Below, one piece after another: positions 1 through 10,056 of a DNA stretch of 64,000 nt. Location of the stretch: assembly GCF_002514735.1 (NCBI RefSeq), contig NZ_KZ300476.1, positions 186,001 to 250,000 on the forward strand, read 5' to 3'. The stretch comes from Sediminicola luteus (lineage in GTDB: Bacteria; Bacteroidota; Bacteroidia; Flavobacteriales; Flavobacteriaceae). The position numbers were made by a program, and so were the translations under genes. Each line of letters begins with the position of its first letter. The first letter of the stretch is position 1. A model generated the notes under the pieces. That model did not search any database and was not told the DNA's origin. It saw nothing but the letters and a program-made list of their open reading frames with translations.

Positions 1-42
1 TTACCGATCGATGGCGGATTCAATGCCTTTAGTGGGGTATAA
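1..42 (+). CDS. C-terminal end of an SDR-family oxidoreductase (probable fructuronate/mannonate oxidoreductase), partial
   Basis: Frame 1 is open from the window edge to a TAA at 40-42 and encodes LPIDGGFNAFSGV. The ending DGGF-x-A-[FY]-SGV is typical of classical short-chain dehydrogenases, and in Bacteroidota an SDR of this kind commonly precedes uxuA and acts as D-mannonate oxidoreductase (fructuronate reductase). This would supply the step that otherwise seems missing between glucuronate isomerase and mannonate dehydratase. Only 13 residues are visible, so the family call rests on the tail motif plus position 19 bases before uxuA. Confidence 0.55.
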   Translation, partial: LPIDGGFNAFSGV

Positions 43-61
43 ACGAAATAAAGAACAGTAG

Positions 62-1264
62 ATGGAAAAAATGGAACAAACTTGGCGCTGGTACGGACCA
101 AACGACCCAGTAAGCTTAGCCGATATCAACCAAGCTGGGGCTACCGGAATCGTATCTGCCTTGCACCACATTCCCAATGGGGAGGTCTGGACGGTAGCCG
201 AAATCGAAAAACGTAAAAAAGAGATCAACGATAGTGGCCTCTGCTGGTCGGTCGTAGAATCCGTTCCGGTACACGAGGCTATCAAAACACAATCGGAAGG
301 TTTTGAAACCTATATTGAAAACTACAAAACCAGTATCAAAAACCTAGCGGCCTGTGGGGTAAACATCGTTTGTTACAACTTTATGCCCGTTCTCGACTGG
401 ACACGTACCTCTTTGGATAAAACCATGCCCGATGGTTCCAAGGCCTTGGCATTTGAACAGGATGCCTTTAGGGCCTTTGAACTTTTTATCTTAAAACGAA
501 GAGGTGCAATGGCCGACTATTCCGAATCGGAAATACAGGCGGCAAAAGCCCGTTTCGACAAGATGACGGCAGATGAAGCGGCCCTATTGACCAAAAACAT
601 TATCGCGGGCCTACCCGGCGCCGAAGAAGGCTATTCCTTGGCAAGTTTCCAGCAAATACTGGACACCTATGCCGATATAGATGCAGCTAAGCTACGGCAA
701 CATCTCATTTATTTCTTGGAACAGATCGTACCCGTGGCCGAGGCGGCTGGGGTTTTGCTTTGTGCCCACCCTGACGACCCTCCCTACCCCATTCTAGGGC
801 TACCCAGAATATTGAGTACCAAGGACGATTACGATGCTATTTTCGAGGCGGTTCCCTCAATCCATAACGGCATTACCTATTGCACCGGTTCCCTTGGGGT
901 GCGTGAGGACAATGACCTACCCGCCTTGGTCGAGCATTTTGGGCCTAGGATCCATTTCTTACATCTCCGCAACGTCAAACGGACCGGAAACGGCAATTTC
1001 CATGAAGCCGACCATTTGGAAGGGGATACCGATATGTTTGATATCATAAGCCGGGTTTTGGCCGAACAACAGCGTCGTAAGGCCGAAGGCAGAACGGACA
1101 CCCATATTCCCATGCGACCCGATCATGGCCATCAAATGATAGACGATCTAACCAAAAAAACGAATCCGGGCTATTCCTGTATCGGTAGACTTCGAGGTCT
1201 CGCCGAACTCAGGGGATTGGAACTCGGTATCGCCAGACAATTAGAAAAACAACAACATGCCTAA
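62..1264 (+). CDS. uxuA: Mannonate dehydratase UxuA
   Basis: Dehydrates D-mannonate to 2-keto-3-deoxy-D-gluconate (KDG) in the cytoplasm, the third step of glucuronate breakdown. The protein is about 400 residues, close to E. coli UxuA, and carries the family blocks [18 protein letters not shown] (236-241), HLR, and RPDHGHQM (from 352), whose His and Asp residues belong to the metal site. The N-terminus [12 protein letters not shown] aligns directly with E. coli, whose Met corresponds to the second ATG at 71, so translation may begin at 71 rather than 62. The stop overlaps the uxaC start by 8 bases, which implies translational coupling. Confidence 0.96.
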   Translation: MEKMEQTWRWYGPNDPVSLADINQAGATGIVSALHHIPNGEVWTVAEIEKRKKEINDSGLCWSVVESVPVHEAIKTQSEGFETYIENYKTSIKNLAACGVNIVCYNFMPVLDWTRTSLDKTMPDGSKALAFEQDAFRAFELFILKRRGAMADYSESEIQAAKARFDKMTADEAALLTKNIIAGLPGAEEGYSLASFQQILDTYADIDAAKLRQHLIYFLEQIVPVAEAAGVLLCAHPDDPPYPILGLPRILSTKDDYDAIFEAVPSIHNGITYCTGSLGVREDNDLPALVEHFGPRIHFLHLRNVKRTGNGNFHEADHLEGDTDMFDIISRVLAEQQRRKAEGRTDTHIPMRPDHGHQMIDDLTKKTNPGYSCIGRLRGLAELRGLELGIARQLEKQQHA

Positions 1265-2660
1265 GCCGACTTTTATACACGACGATTTTCTGTTGCAAAA
1301 CGATTTTGCACAACAGTTGTACCACGATTATGCGAAAGACCAACCCATAATCGATTACCACTGTCATTTATCGCCAGCCGATATTGCCCAAGACCGTGTC
1401 TTTAACAATATAACCGAGGCATGGATCCATGGCGACCACTATAAATGGCGGGCCATGCGAACGGCAGGTATCCAAGAGCACTTTATTACCGGTGAAGCTT
1501 CGGACAAAGATAAGTTCTTGGCCTGGGCCAAAACCGTACCCCAAACCTTGCGTAACCCGCTTTATCATTGGACGCACCTGGAACTGGCCCGGTATTTTGG
1601 CATTTATGAGTTGTTAAACGAAAAGAACGCTTCGGATATCTACGAGGAGGTCAGCCGCCAGTTGCAACAACCCAAAATGGGCTGTCGTGGCCTTTTGACC
1701 GGAATGCAGGTGGAAGTAGTCTGCACTACCGAAGATCCAACCGACACCCTCGAACACCATAAGGCCATGGCCCAATCGGACAGCGCGTTAAAAATGAGCA
1801 CTTCATTTAGACCTGACAAGGCCATTTTTATCGCTAATGCCGATTATAACAGCTATATCGATGCCCTGGGTGCAACCGAAAATACCGTGATCAACTCCTA
1901 TACCGACCTCTGCGACGTATTGGAAAAACGGCTCGATTTCTTCCACCAAAACGGATGTCGTGTTTCGGACCATGGTTTGGAGCGCATTTCGTATGCCGAG
2001 TTTACCGATGCCGAGATCAACGCCATTTTCGATCGTAAAAGACAAGGTTCTGAACCTACGGCGGAAGAGGTGGAAAAATTCCATACCGCCATTCAGATCT
2101 TTTTATCGGAAGGCTATCACAAACGTGGTTGGGTACAGCAATTCCACTTGGGCGCTTTACGGAACAACAACCAACGGATGCTAAGCCAATTGGGGCCTGA
2201 CACCGGATGGGATTCCATTGGCGATTTCCCCCAGGCCCAAACCCTTTCCAAATTCTTGGATAGGTTAGACACCAACGACACCCTATGTAAAACCATTTTG
2301 TACAACCTGAATCCGGGCGACAACGAAGTCTTGGCCACCATGGTGGGCAACTTTAACGACGGCTCGGTTCGCGGTAAGGTACAGTTTGGCTCGGGCTGGT
2401 GGTTCTTGGATCAAAAAGATGGTATGACCAAGCAAATGAACGCCCTTTCCAATATGGGCCTCATTAGTTGCTTTGTAGGCATGCTGACCGATTCACGTAG
2501 TTTCCTTTCCTTCCCCAGACACGAGTATTTTAGAAGGTTGCTCTGTAACCTATTGGGTACGGAAATACAAAACGGTGAATTACCACAAGACCTCGAATTG
2601 ATCGGAAATATGGTCAAGGACATTTCTTATGGTAACGCCAAGGGATATTTTAGTTTCTAA
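1257..2660 (+). CDS. uxaC: Glucuronate/galacturonate isomerase UxaC
   Basis: Isomerises D-glucuronate to D-fructuronate and D-galacturonate to D-tagaturonate, so it serves both hexuronate branches encoded in this window. The 467-residue length matches the family (about 470). Visible family features are the metal-binding DYHCHLSP near the N-terminus, RAMRTAGI and the C-terminal [18 protein letters not shown] block. It belongs to the amidohydrolase-fold uronate isomerases. The ATG at 1257 lies inside the last codons of uxuA. The 52-base gap to kdgK contains no terminator, so the operon continues. Confidence 0.96.
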   Translation: MPKPTFIHDDFLLQNDFAQQLYHDYAKDQPIIDYHCHLSPADIAQDRVFNNITEAWIHGDHYKWRAMRTAGIQEHFITGEASDKDKFLAWAKTVPQTLRNPLYHWTHLELARYFGIYELLNEKNASDIYEEVSRQLQQPKMGCRGLLTGMQVEVVCTTEDPTDTLEHHKAMAQSDSALKMSTSFRPDKAIFIANADYNSYIDALGATENTVINSYTDLCDVLEKRLDFFHQNGCRVSDHGLERISYAEFTDAEINAIFDRKRQGSEPTAEEVEKFHTAIQIFLSEGYHKRGWVQQFHLGALRNNNQRMLSQLGPDTGWDSIGDFPQAQTLSKFLDRLDTNDTLCKTILYNLNPGDNEVLATMVGNFNDGSVRGKVQFGSGWWFLDQKDGMTKQMNALSNMGLISCFVGMLTDSRSFLSFPRHEYFRRLLCNLLGTEIQNGELPQDLELIGNMVKDISYGNAKGYFSF

Positions 2661-2712
2661 ACCATCCCTCAAAACGAATAAAAGACAATACGATTTATAA
2701 AAACATTGGAAT

Positions 2713-3753
2713 ATGAAAAAAGTAGTAACCTTCGGTGAGATTATGTTGCGCCTATCGCCTCCGGGCTTTTCGCGCTTTTCTCAAGCCAACCAGTTCGATG
2801 TGGTCTATGGCGGGGGCGAGTCTAACGTGGCCGTCTCTTTGGCCAATTATAACATCCCGGTAGATTTCGTTACCCGATTGCCCGAAAACGATTTAGGCCT
2901 ATGTGCCATGATGGAAATGCGCAAACGTGGGGTTGGCGTAGACCATATTGCCTATGGTGGCGATCGCTTGGGCATCTATTTCTTGGAAACCGGAGCGGTT
3001 AGCCGAGGTAGTAAGGTGGTTTATGACAGGGCCCATTCGGCCATGGCCGAGATCCAACCCGGTATGATCGATTGGAAAACCGTATTTGCCGATGCCCAGT
3101 GGTTCCATTGGACCGGTATTACCCCGGCCATCTCACAAGGTGCGGCCGATGCCTGTTTAGAAGCCGTAAAAGTGGCCCGTGAAATGGGCATCACCATCTC
3201 CACCGATTTGAACTACCGTAAAAAACTTTGGAAATACGGTGGGGATCGTGAAAAGATCATGACCGAACTCACCTCCTATTGCGACATTATCTTAGGCAAT
3301 GAGGAAGATGCCGAAAAGCATTTTGGCATCAAACCTGAAGGACTTGACATAACCACACAAGGGGAGCATGTAAAAGCGGAAGCCTTCTTATCTGTCTGCA
3401 AGCAGATGATGGCCAAATTCCCGAATGCCAAAAAAGTGATCACTACCCTTCGCGGATCCATTTCGGCCTCGCATAATACCTGGGCCGGTGTATTGTACGA
3501 TGGCAACAAAATGTACGATACCCGTCAATACCAAATTACCCACATCGTAGATCGTGTAGGTGGTGGGGATTCGTTTATGGGTGGCTTGATATACGGCCTG
3601 CTTACCTATCCGAACGACGACCAAAACGCCTTGGATTTTGCCGTGGCAGCCTCTTGCCTAAAACACACTATTAAAGGCGATGCCAACTTGGTAACCATAG
3701 ACGAAGTAGAAAAATTAATGGGAGGTGATGCCTCGGGCAGGGTCTCTCGATAA
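2713..3753 (+). CDS. kdgK: 2-keto-3-deoxygluconate kinase (PfkB family)
   Basis: Phosphorylates KDG to KDPG, the point where the glucuronate and galacturonate branches have already merged. The 346-residue PfkB fold has the N-terminal GGGESNVAVSLA substrate segment and the C-terminal signature DRVGGGDSFMGGLIYG, with the catalytic Asp at 286. The second signature normally reads GAGD; here it is GGGD, which is common in KdgK. Position between uxaC and kdgA settles the substrate more firmly than the sequence alone would. It is 12 bases from kdgA. Confidence 0.93.
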   Translation: MKKVVTFGEIMLRLSPPGFSRFSQANQFDVVYGGGESNVAVSLANYNIPVDFVTRLPENDLGLCAMMEMRKRGVGVDHIAYGGDRLGIYFLETGAVSRGSKVVYDRAHSAMAEIQPGMIDWKTVFADAQWFHWTGITPAISQGAADACLEAVKVAREMGITISTDLNYRKKLWKYGGDREKIMTELTSYCDIILGNEEDAEKHFGIKPEGLDITTQGEHVKAEAFLSVCKQMMAKFPNAKKVITTLRGSISASHNTWAGVLYDGNKMYDTRQYQITHIVDRVGGGDSFMGGLIYGLLTYPNDDQNALDFAVAASCLKHTIKGDANLVTIDEVEKLMGGDASGRVSR

Positions 3754-3765
3754 ACAATATTGAAT

Positions 3766-4437
3766 ATGGCACAATTTAGTAGACTAGAGGTGGCACAGGT
3801 TATGAAGGATACGGGTATGGTACCCCTGTTCTTTCACCCAGACCTGGACACCTGTAAAAAAGTGGTCAAGGCCTGTTATGACGGCGGGGCCCGATTATTG
3901 GAGTTTACCAGCCGGGGCGATTTTGCCCATGAAGTATTTGGTGAGCTGGTAAAATATGCCAACAAAGAACTACCCGGAATGATTATGGGGGTAGGCTCGG
4001 TTACCGACGCCGCTGCGGCCTCTTTGTATATGCAATTGGGCGCTAACTTTGTGGTAACGCCCGTGCTACGCGGTGACATTGCCTTGGTCTGTAACCGACG
4101 TAAGGTTTTATGGTCGCCCGGTTGCGGTTCCCTGACCGAAATTGCCAAGGCCGAGGAATTGGGGTGCGAAGTGGTAAAACTATTCCCAGGGGGGACTTAT
4201 GGTCCTAGCTTTGTAAAAGCGATTACCGGCCCATGTCCCTGGACCAACATTATGCCCACAGGCGGTGTGGCCCCAACCGAAGAAAACCTTTCGGCCTGGT
4301 TCGATGCCGGCGTGTACTGTGTAGGCATGGGTTCTAAACTGATTTCTAAAGATTTGGTGGCCGAAGGACGTTTTGCTGAACTTACCCAAAAAGTTGCCGA
4401 TGGTTTGGCCATTATCCAAAAACTGAAGGGCCAATGA
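3766..4437 (+). CDS. kdgA: KDPG aldolase
   Basis: Class I aldolase that splits 2-keto-3-deoxy-6-phosphogluconate to pyruvate and glyceraldehyde 3-phosphate, ending the hexuronate pathway. The Schiff-base lysine is K138 in EVVKLFPG; the family LEFTSRGD and GVGSVTDA segments carry the catalytic Glu and phosphate contacts. The open frame extends to a TTG at 3760, but the ATG at 3766 gives the expected MAQFSRLEV start and a 223-residue protein of normal length. Its stop overlaps the start of dctP (ATGA at 4434). Confidence 0.94.
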   Translation: MAQFSRLEVAQVMKDTGMVPLFFHPDLDTCKKVVKACYDGGARLLEFTSRGDFAHEVFGELVKYANKELPGMIMGVGSVTDAAAASLYMQLGANFVVTPVLRGDIALVCNRRKVLWSPGCGSLTEIAKAEELGCEVVKLFPGGTYGPSFVKAITGPCPWTNIMPTGGVAPTEENLSAWFDAGVYCVGMGSKLISKDLVAEGRFAELTQKVADGLAIIQKLKGQ

Positions 4438-5411
4438 AACGGCTCGCTTATATAGTTGCTGTATTTTTCCTTCTCGCCCTCAGCGGATGCGGGGAAGGCA
4501 CGGGCCCTAAAACCATTAAACTGGCCCACGGACTCGATGTTAACCATTCGGTGCATTTGGCCATGGTAGAAATGGGCGAAGAGCTTGATAGATTATCCGA
4601 TGGGCAACTAACCCTAGAAATCTATCCGAACCAACAATTGGGTACCGAAAGGGAATGTTTGGAACTTTTACAGATCGGAAGTTTGGACATGACCAAGGTC
4701 TCGGCCGGGGTCATGGAGAATTTTGCACCGAAAATGAAGGTATTGGGACTCCCCTTTCTCTTTAGGGACCGCGCCCATGCCTTTGAGGTACTCGATGGTA
4801 AAATCGGACAAGCATTGCTGAACGATGGTGAACAATACTGGCTCAAAGGCCTCGGGTTTTACGATGCCGGAAGCCGTAGTTTCTATACCAAGGAAAAGCA
4901 AGTAACCACCCCTGACGACCTCAAGGGAATGAAAATCCGGGTAATGGAAAGTGTTACCGCCATGAACATGGTGAGTAGCCTCGGTGGCTCCCCTACCCCC
5001 ATTTCCTGGGGTGAACTGTACACCTCGCTACAACAGGGTGTAGTTGACGGGGCCGAGAACAATCCGCCTAGTTTTTACCTTTCACGCCATTATGAGGTAT
5101 GTAAATACTACACCCTCGACGAGCACACCGTACTACCCGATGTTTTGGTGGCCGGCACCCAATTGTGGGAACGCCTGAACGCACAAGAACAACAGTGGTT
5201 ATCTGAAGCCGTAAAAAAATCGGTGGTATACCAACGAGAACTATGGGCCAAGGCCGAAACCGAAGCTTTGGAAGCCGTTGAAAAGGCGGGGGTAACCATT
5301 TTACGTCCTGACAAAGTCCCCTTTGCAGAAAAGGTAAGTACGGTATACGACAGTTATGTTACCGATCCTGATATAGCCCAATTGATCGAACAAATCCAAA
5401 AGATTGACTAA
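4434..5411 (+). CDS. TRAP transporter substrate-binding lipoprotein DctP family
   Basis: Periplasmic receptor of a TRAP transporter, here most likely for a hexuronate, given that it is translationally coupled to kdgA. The N-terminus has a lipoprotein signal with lipobox LSGC (Cys19). Family hallmarks are GTERECLELLQIGSLDM, LKGMKIRVMES (the Arg is the usual carboxylate clamp of DctP proteins) and GVVDGAENNP. At 325 residues it is the standard size. Lipidated receptors are less usual for TRAP systems of Proteobacteria but fit a Bacteroidota periplasm. The exact ligand cannot be read from sequence. Confidence 0.93.
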   Translation: MKRLAYIVAVFFLLALSGCGEGTGPKTIKLAHGLDVNHSVHLAMVEMGEELDRLSDGQLTLEIYPNQQLGTERECLELLQIGSLDMTKVSAGVMENFAPKMKVLGLPFLFRDRAHAFEVLDGKIGQALLNDGEQYWLKGLGFYDAGSRSFYTKEKQVTTPDDLKGMKIRVMESVTAMNMVSSLGGSPTPISWGELYTSLQQGVVDGAENNPPSFYLSRHYEVCKYYTLDEHTVLPDVLVAGTQLWERLNAQEQQWLSEAVKKSVVYQRELWAKAETEALEAVEKAGVTILRPDKVPFAEKVSTVYDSYVTDPDIAQLIEQIQKID

Positions 5412-5875
5412 TGAATTTTCGAAAGACTTTAGATTCCGTATTGGCCAAGGTTTTGATCGTAATCATGGGGGTTATGGTACTCAACGTTTTATGGCAGGTA
5501 TTTACCCGTTTCGTACTGGGTACCCCTAGCTCGTTTACAGACGAACTGGCGCGCTACCTTATGATCTGGGTGGGCATTTTGGGTGCCGCCTATGTTTCCG
5601 GTAAGAATATGCATGTCGCCATTGATGTTTTACCCCAAAAACTGGGCGGTAAGGCCCAAAAACGCATGCATATTACCGTACAGCTATTGGTTATGGCCTT
5701 TGCCTTATTGGTCATGGTAATCGGCGGAGGCCGACTGGTCTATATCACCTATATCTTGGGCCAACAGTCCCCCGCCCTGCAATTGCCTTTGGCTTATGTG
5801 TATGCCGTTATCCCCCTAAGCGGGATTCTGATTGTGTATTATAAAATGTCGGATCTTTTAAAACCGAACGCCTAA
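5411..5875 (+). CDS. TRAP transporter small permease DctQ
   Basis: Four-helix membrane subunit of the hexuronate-type TRAP transporter. The 154-residue protein shows the expected hydrophobic segments and the conserved cytoplasmic/loop motifs TFVLGTPSSFTDELARYLMIW-like region (residues about 37-56) and GKNMHVAIDVLP. Start and stop overlap both neighbours by one base (TAATG), so dctP, dctQ and dctM are a coupled triplet. Confidence 0.93.
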   Translation: MNFRKTLDSVLAKVLIVIMGVMVLNVLWQVFTRFVLGTPSSFTDELARYLMIWVGILGAAYVSGKNMHVAIDVLPQKLGGKAQKRMHITVQLLVMAFALLVMVIGGGRLVYITYILGQQSPALQLPLAYVYAVIPLSGILIVYYKMSDLLKPNA

Positions 5876-7170
5876 TGGAATATATCCCAATTTTAGTTTT
5901 AGTACTTAGTTTCGTCGGATTGCTTTCCATTGGTACCCCGGTTGCCTGGAGTATTTCCATATCCGCTATTTTGACCATGTTGGTAAGCATACCCTATATG
6001 CCTGCTGCTACCACCGTTGCCCAACGTATGGGTACCGGACTCGATAGTTTTGCTTTACTCGCCATTCCGTTCTTTATTTTGGCCGGAAACCTTATGAACA
6101 AAGGGGGTATGGCACACCGCCTGATCGCCTTTGCCAAAACCTTGGTAGGTTCGTTACCCGGTGGTTTGGCTTTGATCAATGTAATCGCGGCCATGCTTAT
6201 GGGTGCCATCGCGGGCTCTGCCATGGCCTCTGCCTCTGCCATGGGCTCTATTTTGGGCCCTGAAATGGAAAAGGATGGTTATAGCCGTGAATTCGGGGCC
6301 GCCGTAAATATTACTTCGGCTACTACCGGTTTGGTTATACCGCCTTCCAATGTTTTGATCGTGTATTCCTTGGCCAGTGGCGGGGTTTCGATCGCTGCTC
6401 TATTCTTGGCCGGATATATCCCTGGCATACTCACCGGATTGTTCTTAATGATCGTAGCCATGGTTTGGGCCAAGAAAAAAGGCTACAAACGTGGTGAGCG
6501 TTCCAACTTTTCACAAGTGGTTAAAACCTTTATCGATGCTGTTCCCAGTTTATTACTGTTGGTTATCGTAATCGGAGGTATCGTAGGTGGTATTTTCACC
6601 GCTACCGAGGCTTCGGCCATTGCGGTTTTGTATACGGTAGTACTCGGTTTTGCCTATAAGGAAATCAGTTTTAAGACCCTGCCCCAGATCCTCCTGGATT
6701 CGTCGGCTACCACGGCCGTGGTTATGTTGCTGATTGCGGCATCCATCAGTATGTCATGGATGATGTCTTACGAGAACATTCCGCAGGCAACCAGCGATGT
6801 ATTATTGGGTATTAGCGATAATAAAATCGTAATCCTGTTGATCATTAACCTAATCCTACTTTTTGTAGGGATATTTATGGATATGACCCCAGCCGTTTTG
6901 ATCTTCACCCCCATTTTCCTTCCGGTGGTGACCAAATTGGGCATGGACCCTATCCATTTCGGTATCATTATGGTGCTTAACCTCTGTATCGGACTTTGTA
7001 CCCCGCCGGTGGGCTCGGTACTGTTCGTTGGTGTCGGGGTGGCCAAAACCTCCATCCAAAAGGTAATCAAACCCTTGATTCCCTTGTTTTTGGTGATGAT
7101 ACTGGCCCTGTTTTTAATAACCTATATTCCGCAATTGACCTTATGGTTACCGGAATTATTCGATCTATAA
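5875..7170 (+). CDS. TRAP transporter large permease DctM
   Basis: Large membrane subunit that carries the Na+- or H+-driven translocation path. The 431-residue length and continuous run of about a dozen hydrophobic segments fit DctM. Recognisable blocks are ALLAIPFFILAGNLM, GAIAGSAMASASAMGSIL, PPSNVLIVYS and the C-terminal LGMDPIHFGIIMVLN and GLCTPPVGSVLFVG. Coupled by overlap with dctQ; 25 bases separate it from the DUF1080 gene, so import and the extracytoplasmic enzymes appear to be co-transcribed. Confidence 0.95.
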   Translation: MEYIPILVLVLSFVGLLSIGTPVAWSISISAILTMLVSIPYMPAATTVAQRMGTGLDSFALLAIPFFILAGNLMNKGGMAHRLIAFAKTLVGSLPGGLALINVIAAMLMGAIAGSAMASASAMGSILGPEMEKDGYSREFGAAVNITSATTGLVIPPSNVLIVYSLASGGVSIAALFLAGYIPGILTGLFLMIVAMVWAKKKGYKRGERSNFSQVVKTFIDAVPSLLLLVIVIGGIVGGIFTATEASAIAVLYTVVLGFAYKEISFKTLPQILLDSSATTAVVMLLIAASISMSWMMSYENIPQATSDVLLGISDNKIVILLIINLILLFVGIFMDMTPAVLIFTPIFLPVVTKLGMDPIHFGIIMVLNLCIGLCTPPVGSVLFVGVGVAKTSIQKVIKPLIPLFLVMILALFLITYIPQLTLWLPELFDL

Positions 7171-7195
7171 TCACGTTACTCTAAAATCAAACAAA

Positions 7196-8566
7196 ATGAA
7201 GTTTACTAAACTTTTAGCGCTAGGATTATTGCCGGCTTTAAGCCTGATTTCCTGCCAAGACCAACCCAAGGACACCACCCCTTGGGAGCCCTTATTCGAC
7301 GGCAAACAAATTGCAGAATGGGGAAAAGTAGGTGGTGAGGCCGATTACAAAGTGGAAGATGGTGCCATTGTTGGTATTACCAAACACAATACACCCAACA
7401 CCTTTTTGACCAGTTCTAAAAAATATGGCGATTTTATCTTGGAACTTGAGTATTTGGTAGACTCTACCATGAACTCCGGTATCCAGATCCGCTCGAACAG
7501 TTTACCACATTATCGCGACGGTCGTTTTCATGGCTACCAGGTTGAAATAGATCCTTCAAAAAGATCGTGGAGTGCCGGTATTTATGACGAGGCCCGTAGG
7601 GGTTGGTTGAATAATTTGGAAAATAACGAAGCCGCCCGTAACGCCTTTAAACAAAATGAGTGGAACCACTATCGTATTGAAGCTATCGGCGACACCCTTA
7701 AAACTTGGATCAACGGGGTACCCGCTTCTTATTTGATCGATGACCGTACCGCAGAAGGTTATATTGGTCTACAGGTACACAGTATCGGTAAGAACAAAAA
7801 GGCCGGAACCGAGATCAAATGGCGTAACGTAAACATCTTGACCAAGGATTTGGACAAGTACAGTAAAAAATCGCCTTTGACGCCTATCGTAACATTAAAT
7901 AACCTTACTCCAGGCGAAAAAGGTAGTGGTTGGAAAATGCTATGGGATGGCGAAAGCACCCAAGGTTGGCGTGGCGCCAAACTGGATCATTTTCCAAAAC
8001 AAGGTTGGAAAATTGAAAACGGCGAATTATCGGTACTCGCTTCAGGCGGTGCCGAATCGGAAGCCGGTGGGGATATAGTTACCGATAAACGTTATAGCGA
8101 TTTTGAATTGAAATTGGAGTTTAAGATTACCGAAGGGGCCAATTCAGGTATCAAGTACTATGTAAACACCGATTTGAACCAAGGTAAAGGATCTTCCATA
8201 GGATTGGAATTCCAAATCTTGGACGATGCCAAGCATCCGGATGCCAAACAAGGTAACCACGAAGGTAGCCGTACCGTGGCTTCTTTGTACGACTTGATCC
8301 AAGCCGATACTTCCAAGCACATGAACCCAATTGGGGAATGGAACGAGGCACATATCAAATCCAAGGACAACCACGTAGAGCATTGGTTAAATGGTAAAAA
8401 GGTTTTGGAATACGAGCGTAGGAGCGACGAATACCGCAAACTGGTATCGGAAAGTAAATATGTAAAATGGCCCAAATTCGGTGAGGCCGACGAAGGGAAC
8501 ATCCTATTACAGGATCATGGTGATCTGGTTAGCTTCCGAAATATAAAAATCAAAGAATTGAAATAA
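7196..8566 (+). CDS. Tandem DUF1080 lipoprotein (3-keto-disaccharide hydrolase family)
   Basis: Pfam PF06439 proteins adopt a concanavalin-like beta-sandwich, and characterised members hydrolyse 3-keto-glycosides by an elimination/hydration mechanism. Here a lipoprotein signal (lipobox LISC, Cys20) is followed by two DUF1080 domains, about residues 30-215 and 240-456, each with the hallmark WEPLFDGK/WKMLWDGES start, NSGI-type strand and WN-x-[YA]-x-I segment. It likely sits on the outer membrane or periplasmic face. It is 6 bases upstream of a Tat-exported Gfo/Idh/MocA dehydrogenase, which would make the 3-keto substrate. Role in uronate-glycoside cleavage is inference from the operon. Confidence 0.9.
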   Translation: MKFTKLLALGLLPALSLISCQDQPKDTTPWEPLFDGKQIAEWGKVGGEADYKVEDGAIVGITKHNTPNTFLTSSKKYGDFILELEYLVDSTMNSGIQIRSNSLPHYRDGRFHGYQVEIDPSKRSWSAGIYDEARRGWLNNLENNEAARNAFKQNEWNHYRIEAIGDTLKTWINGVPASYLIDDRTAEGYIGLQVHSIGKNKKAGTEIKWRNVNILTKDLDKYSKKSPLTPIVTLNNLTPGEKGSGWKMLWDGESTQGWRGAKLDHFPKQGWKIENGELSVLASGGAESEAGGDIVTDKRYSDFELKLEFKITEGANSGIKYYVNTDLNQGKGSSIGLEFQILDDAKHPDAKQGNHEGSRTVASLYDLIQADTSKHMNPIGEWNEAHIKSKDNHVEHWLNGKKVLEYERRSDEYRKLVSESKYVKWPKFGEADEGNILLQDHGDLVSFRNIKIKELK

Positions 8567-8572
8567 GGTATT

Positions 8573-9901
8573 ATGGACAATAGAAGGAATTTTATCAAAA
8601 AGACGGCCGCCGGAAGCGTAGGCCTTGCTGCGGGAAGTCTACTAATGCCCAACAGTGTATTAGGTAATGTATTGGGAGCCAGTGACAAATTACAAGTCGC
8701 CGTAATCGGGGTAAGGAGTCGCGCCAAAGGTTTGATCTCGAGCATCAACCAAATCAAGAACGTCAAGATCAAGTACAGTGTCGATGTCGACAAAAATATC
8801 TTAAAGGAACACAACGCCTGGTGCGAGAAAAACATCGGTTACGTACCCAAAAACGAAACCGATTTCCGCAAGGTATTGGACGATAAGGACATCGATGCCA
8901 TTTTCGTGGTGACCCCAGAACACTGGCATGCGCCCATGGCCATTGCCGGTATGCAGGCCGGTAAACACGTATATGTAGAAAAGCCTTGTAGCCATAACCT
9001 GTTCGAGAACGATTTGATCGTAAAGGTGCAAAAGAAGACCGGTATGGTATGCCAAATGGGTAACCAGCAACGTTCGGGTAAATCGTCCATTCAGGCTATT
9101 CAAGAAATCCGTGAAGGGGTAATAGGCGACGTTTATAAAGGCGAGGCCTATTACAACAGTAACCGCGAGTCCATAGGAAAAGGTAAGGTGGTTCCCGTTC
9201 CCGATTATTTGGATTGGGAACTTTTTCAAGGTCCGGCACCTAGAGAGGAGTACCGAGATAACATACACCCCTACAACTGGCACTGGTTCCGCACTTGGGG
9301 TACCGGTGAGATACACAATAATGGTACCCACGAGATCGATGTATGCCGTTGGGCCCTTGGGGTCGATATTCCGAAAACCGTATCGGCCTTTGGTGGCAAA
9401 TACACCTATGACGACGATTGGGAGTATGCCGACAATACCCATGCGGTTTTCACATACGACGATGGTAAATTCATAACCTGGAACGGCCATAGCCGTGGTA
9501 AAATGCAGCCCAACCAACCCGGGCGTGGCATTACCATTTACGGTAGCAAGGGGGTTATGACCCTAAGCCGAAACGAATATCGTCTGTTCGACCTAGGTGG
9601 TAAACAGATCAAGGAAGTTACCGAAGCCGCCAAAAGTGGTACCGTAGATAAAGTTGGTGGTGGTATTTTGACCACCTACCACATCCAGAACTTCTTCGAT
9701 GGCATTCGTATGGGAACTAAGTTGAACGCCCCAATTGCCGATGGCGCCATTTCATCTATGCACTGCCATTTAGGTACCATTTCACAAGATTTGGGCCGTA
9801 CCTTGAACATCAACCCTAAAAACGGGGAAATTTTTGATGATGACGAGGCCATGAGTTTCTGGAAACGGGAATACGAACCCGGCTGGGAACCAAAATTATA
9901 A
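8573..9901 (+). CDS. Tat-exported Gfo/Idh/MocA family oxidoreductase
   Basis: NAD(P)-dependent sugar oxidoreductase of the glucose-fructose oxidoreductase type. Residues 3-4 form a twin-arginine signal (NRRNFIKKTAAGS) followed by a hydrophobic stretch, so it is exported folded with its cofactor. The Rossmann part starts at LQVAVIGV; the catalytic Lys is in VEKPCSHN and the conserved His in GTHEIDVCRW. Length 442 residues. It is the last gene of the uronate operon, directly before a rho-independent terminator. Members paired with DUF1080 proteins oxidise the C3 hydroxyl of glycosides; that reaction here is inferred. Confidence 0.91.
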   Translation: MDNRRNFIKKTAAGSVGLAAGSLLMPNSVLGNVLGASDKLQVAVIGVRSRAKGLISSINQIKNVKIKYSVDVDKNILKEHNAWCEKNIGYVPKNETDFRKVLDDKDIDAIFVVTPEHWHAPMAIAGMQAGKHVYVEKPCSHNLFENDLIVKVQKKTGMVCQMGNQQRSGKSSIQAIQEIREGVIGDVYKGEAYYNSNRESIGKGKVVPVPDYLDWELFQGPAPREEYRDNIHPYNWHWFRTWGTGEIHNNGTHEIDVCRWALGVDIPKTVSAFGGKYTYDDDWEYADNTHAVFTYDDGKFITWNGHSRGKMQPNQPGRGITIYGSKGVMTLSRNEYRLFDLGGKQIKEVTEAAKSGTVDKVGGGILTTYHIQNFFDGIRMGTKLNAPIADGAISSMHCHLGTISQDLGRTLNINPKNGEIFDDDEAMSFWKREYEPGWEPKL

Positions 9902-9923
9902 GTTGCCATACAACACAACAACT

Positions 9924-9957
9924 AAACCGAATCTCTTTGAGGTTCGGTTTTTTTTTT
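9924..9957 (+). terminator. Rho-independent terminator of the hexuronate operon
   Basis: A 12-bp stem (AAACCGAATCTC pairing with GAGGTTCGGTTT, one G-U) closes on a 3-base loop and is followed by nine T residues. It lies 22 bases after the Gfo/Idh/MocA stop and ends the long + strand operon. Confidence 0.9.
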
Positions 9958-10056
9958 GATTTTGAGTTTTCTCTTTTACAACTTAGGGCCTTGCCACCAA
10001 AATACTCTGGATATTATTTACATATCTTAGTCCCAAACCAACAACCTTACAAACTA

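Noticed and set aside
8801-9517. Long - strand open frame (238 codons) within the first Gfo/Idh/MocA gene
   Set aside because: Fully antisense to a clear gene, no family motif, no start signal; a shadow of codon use.
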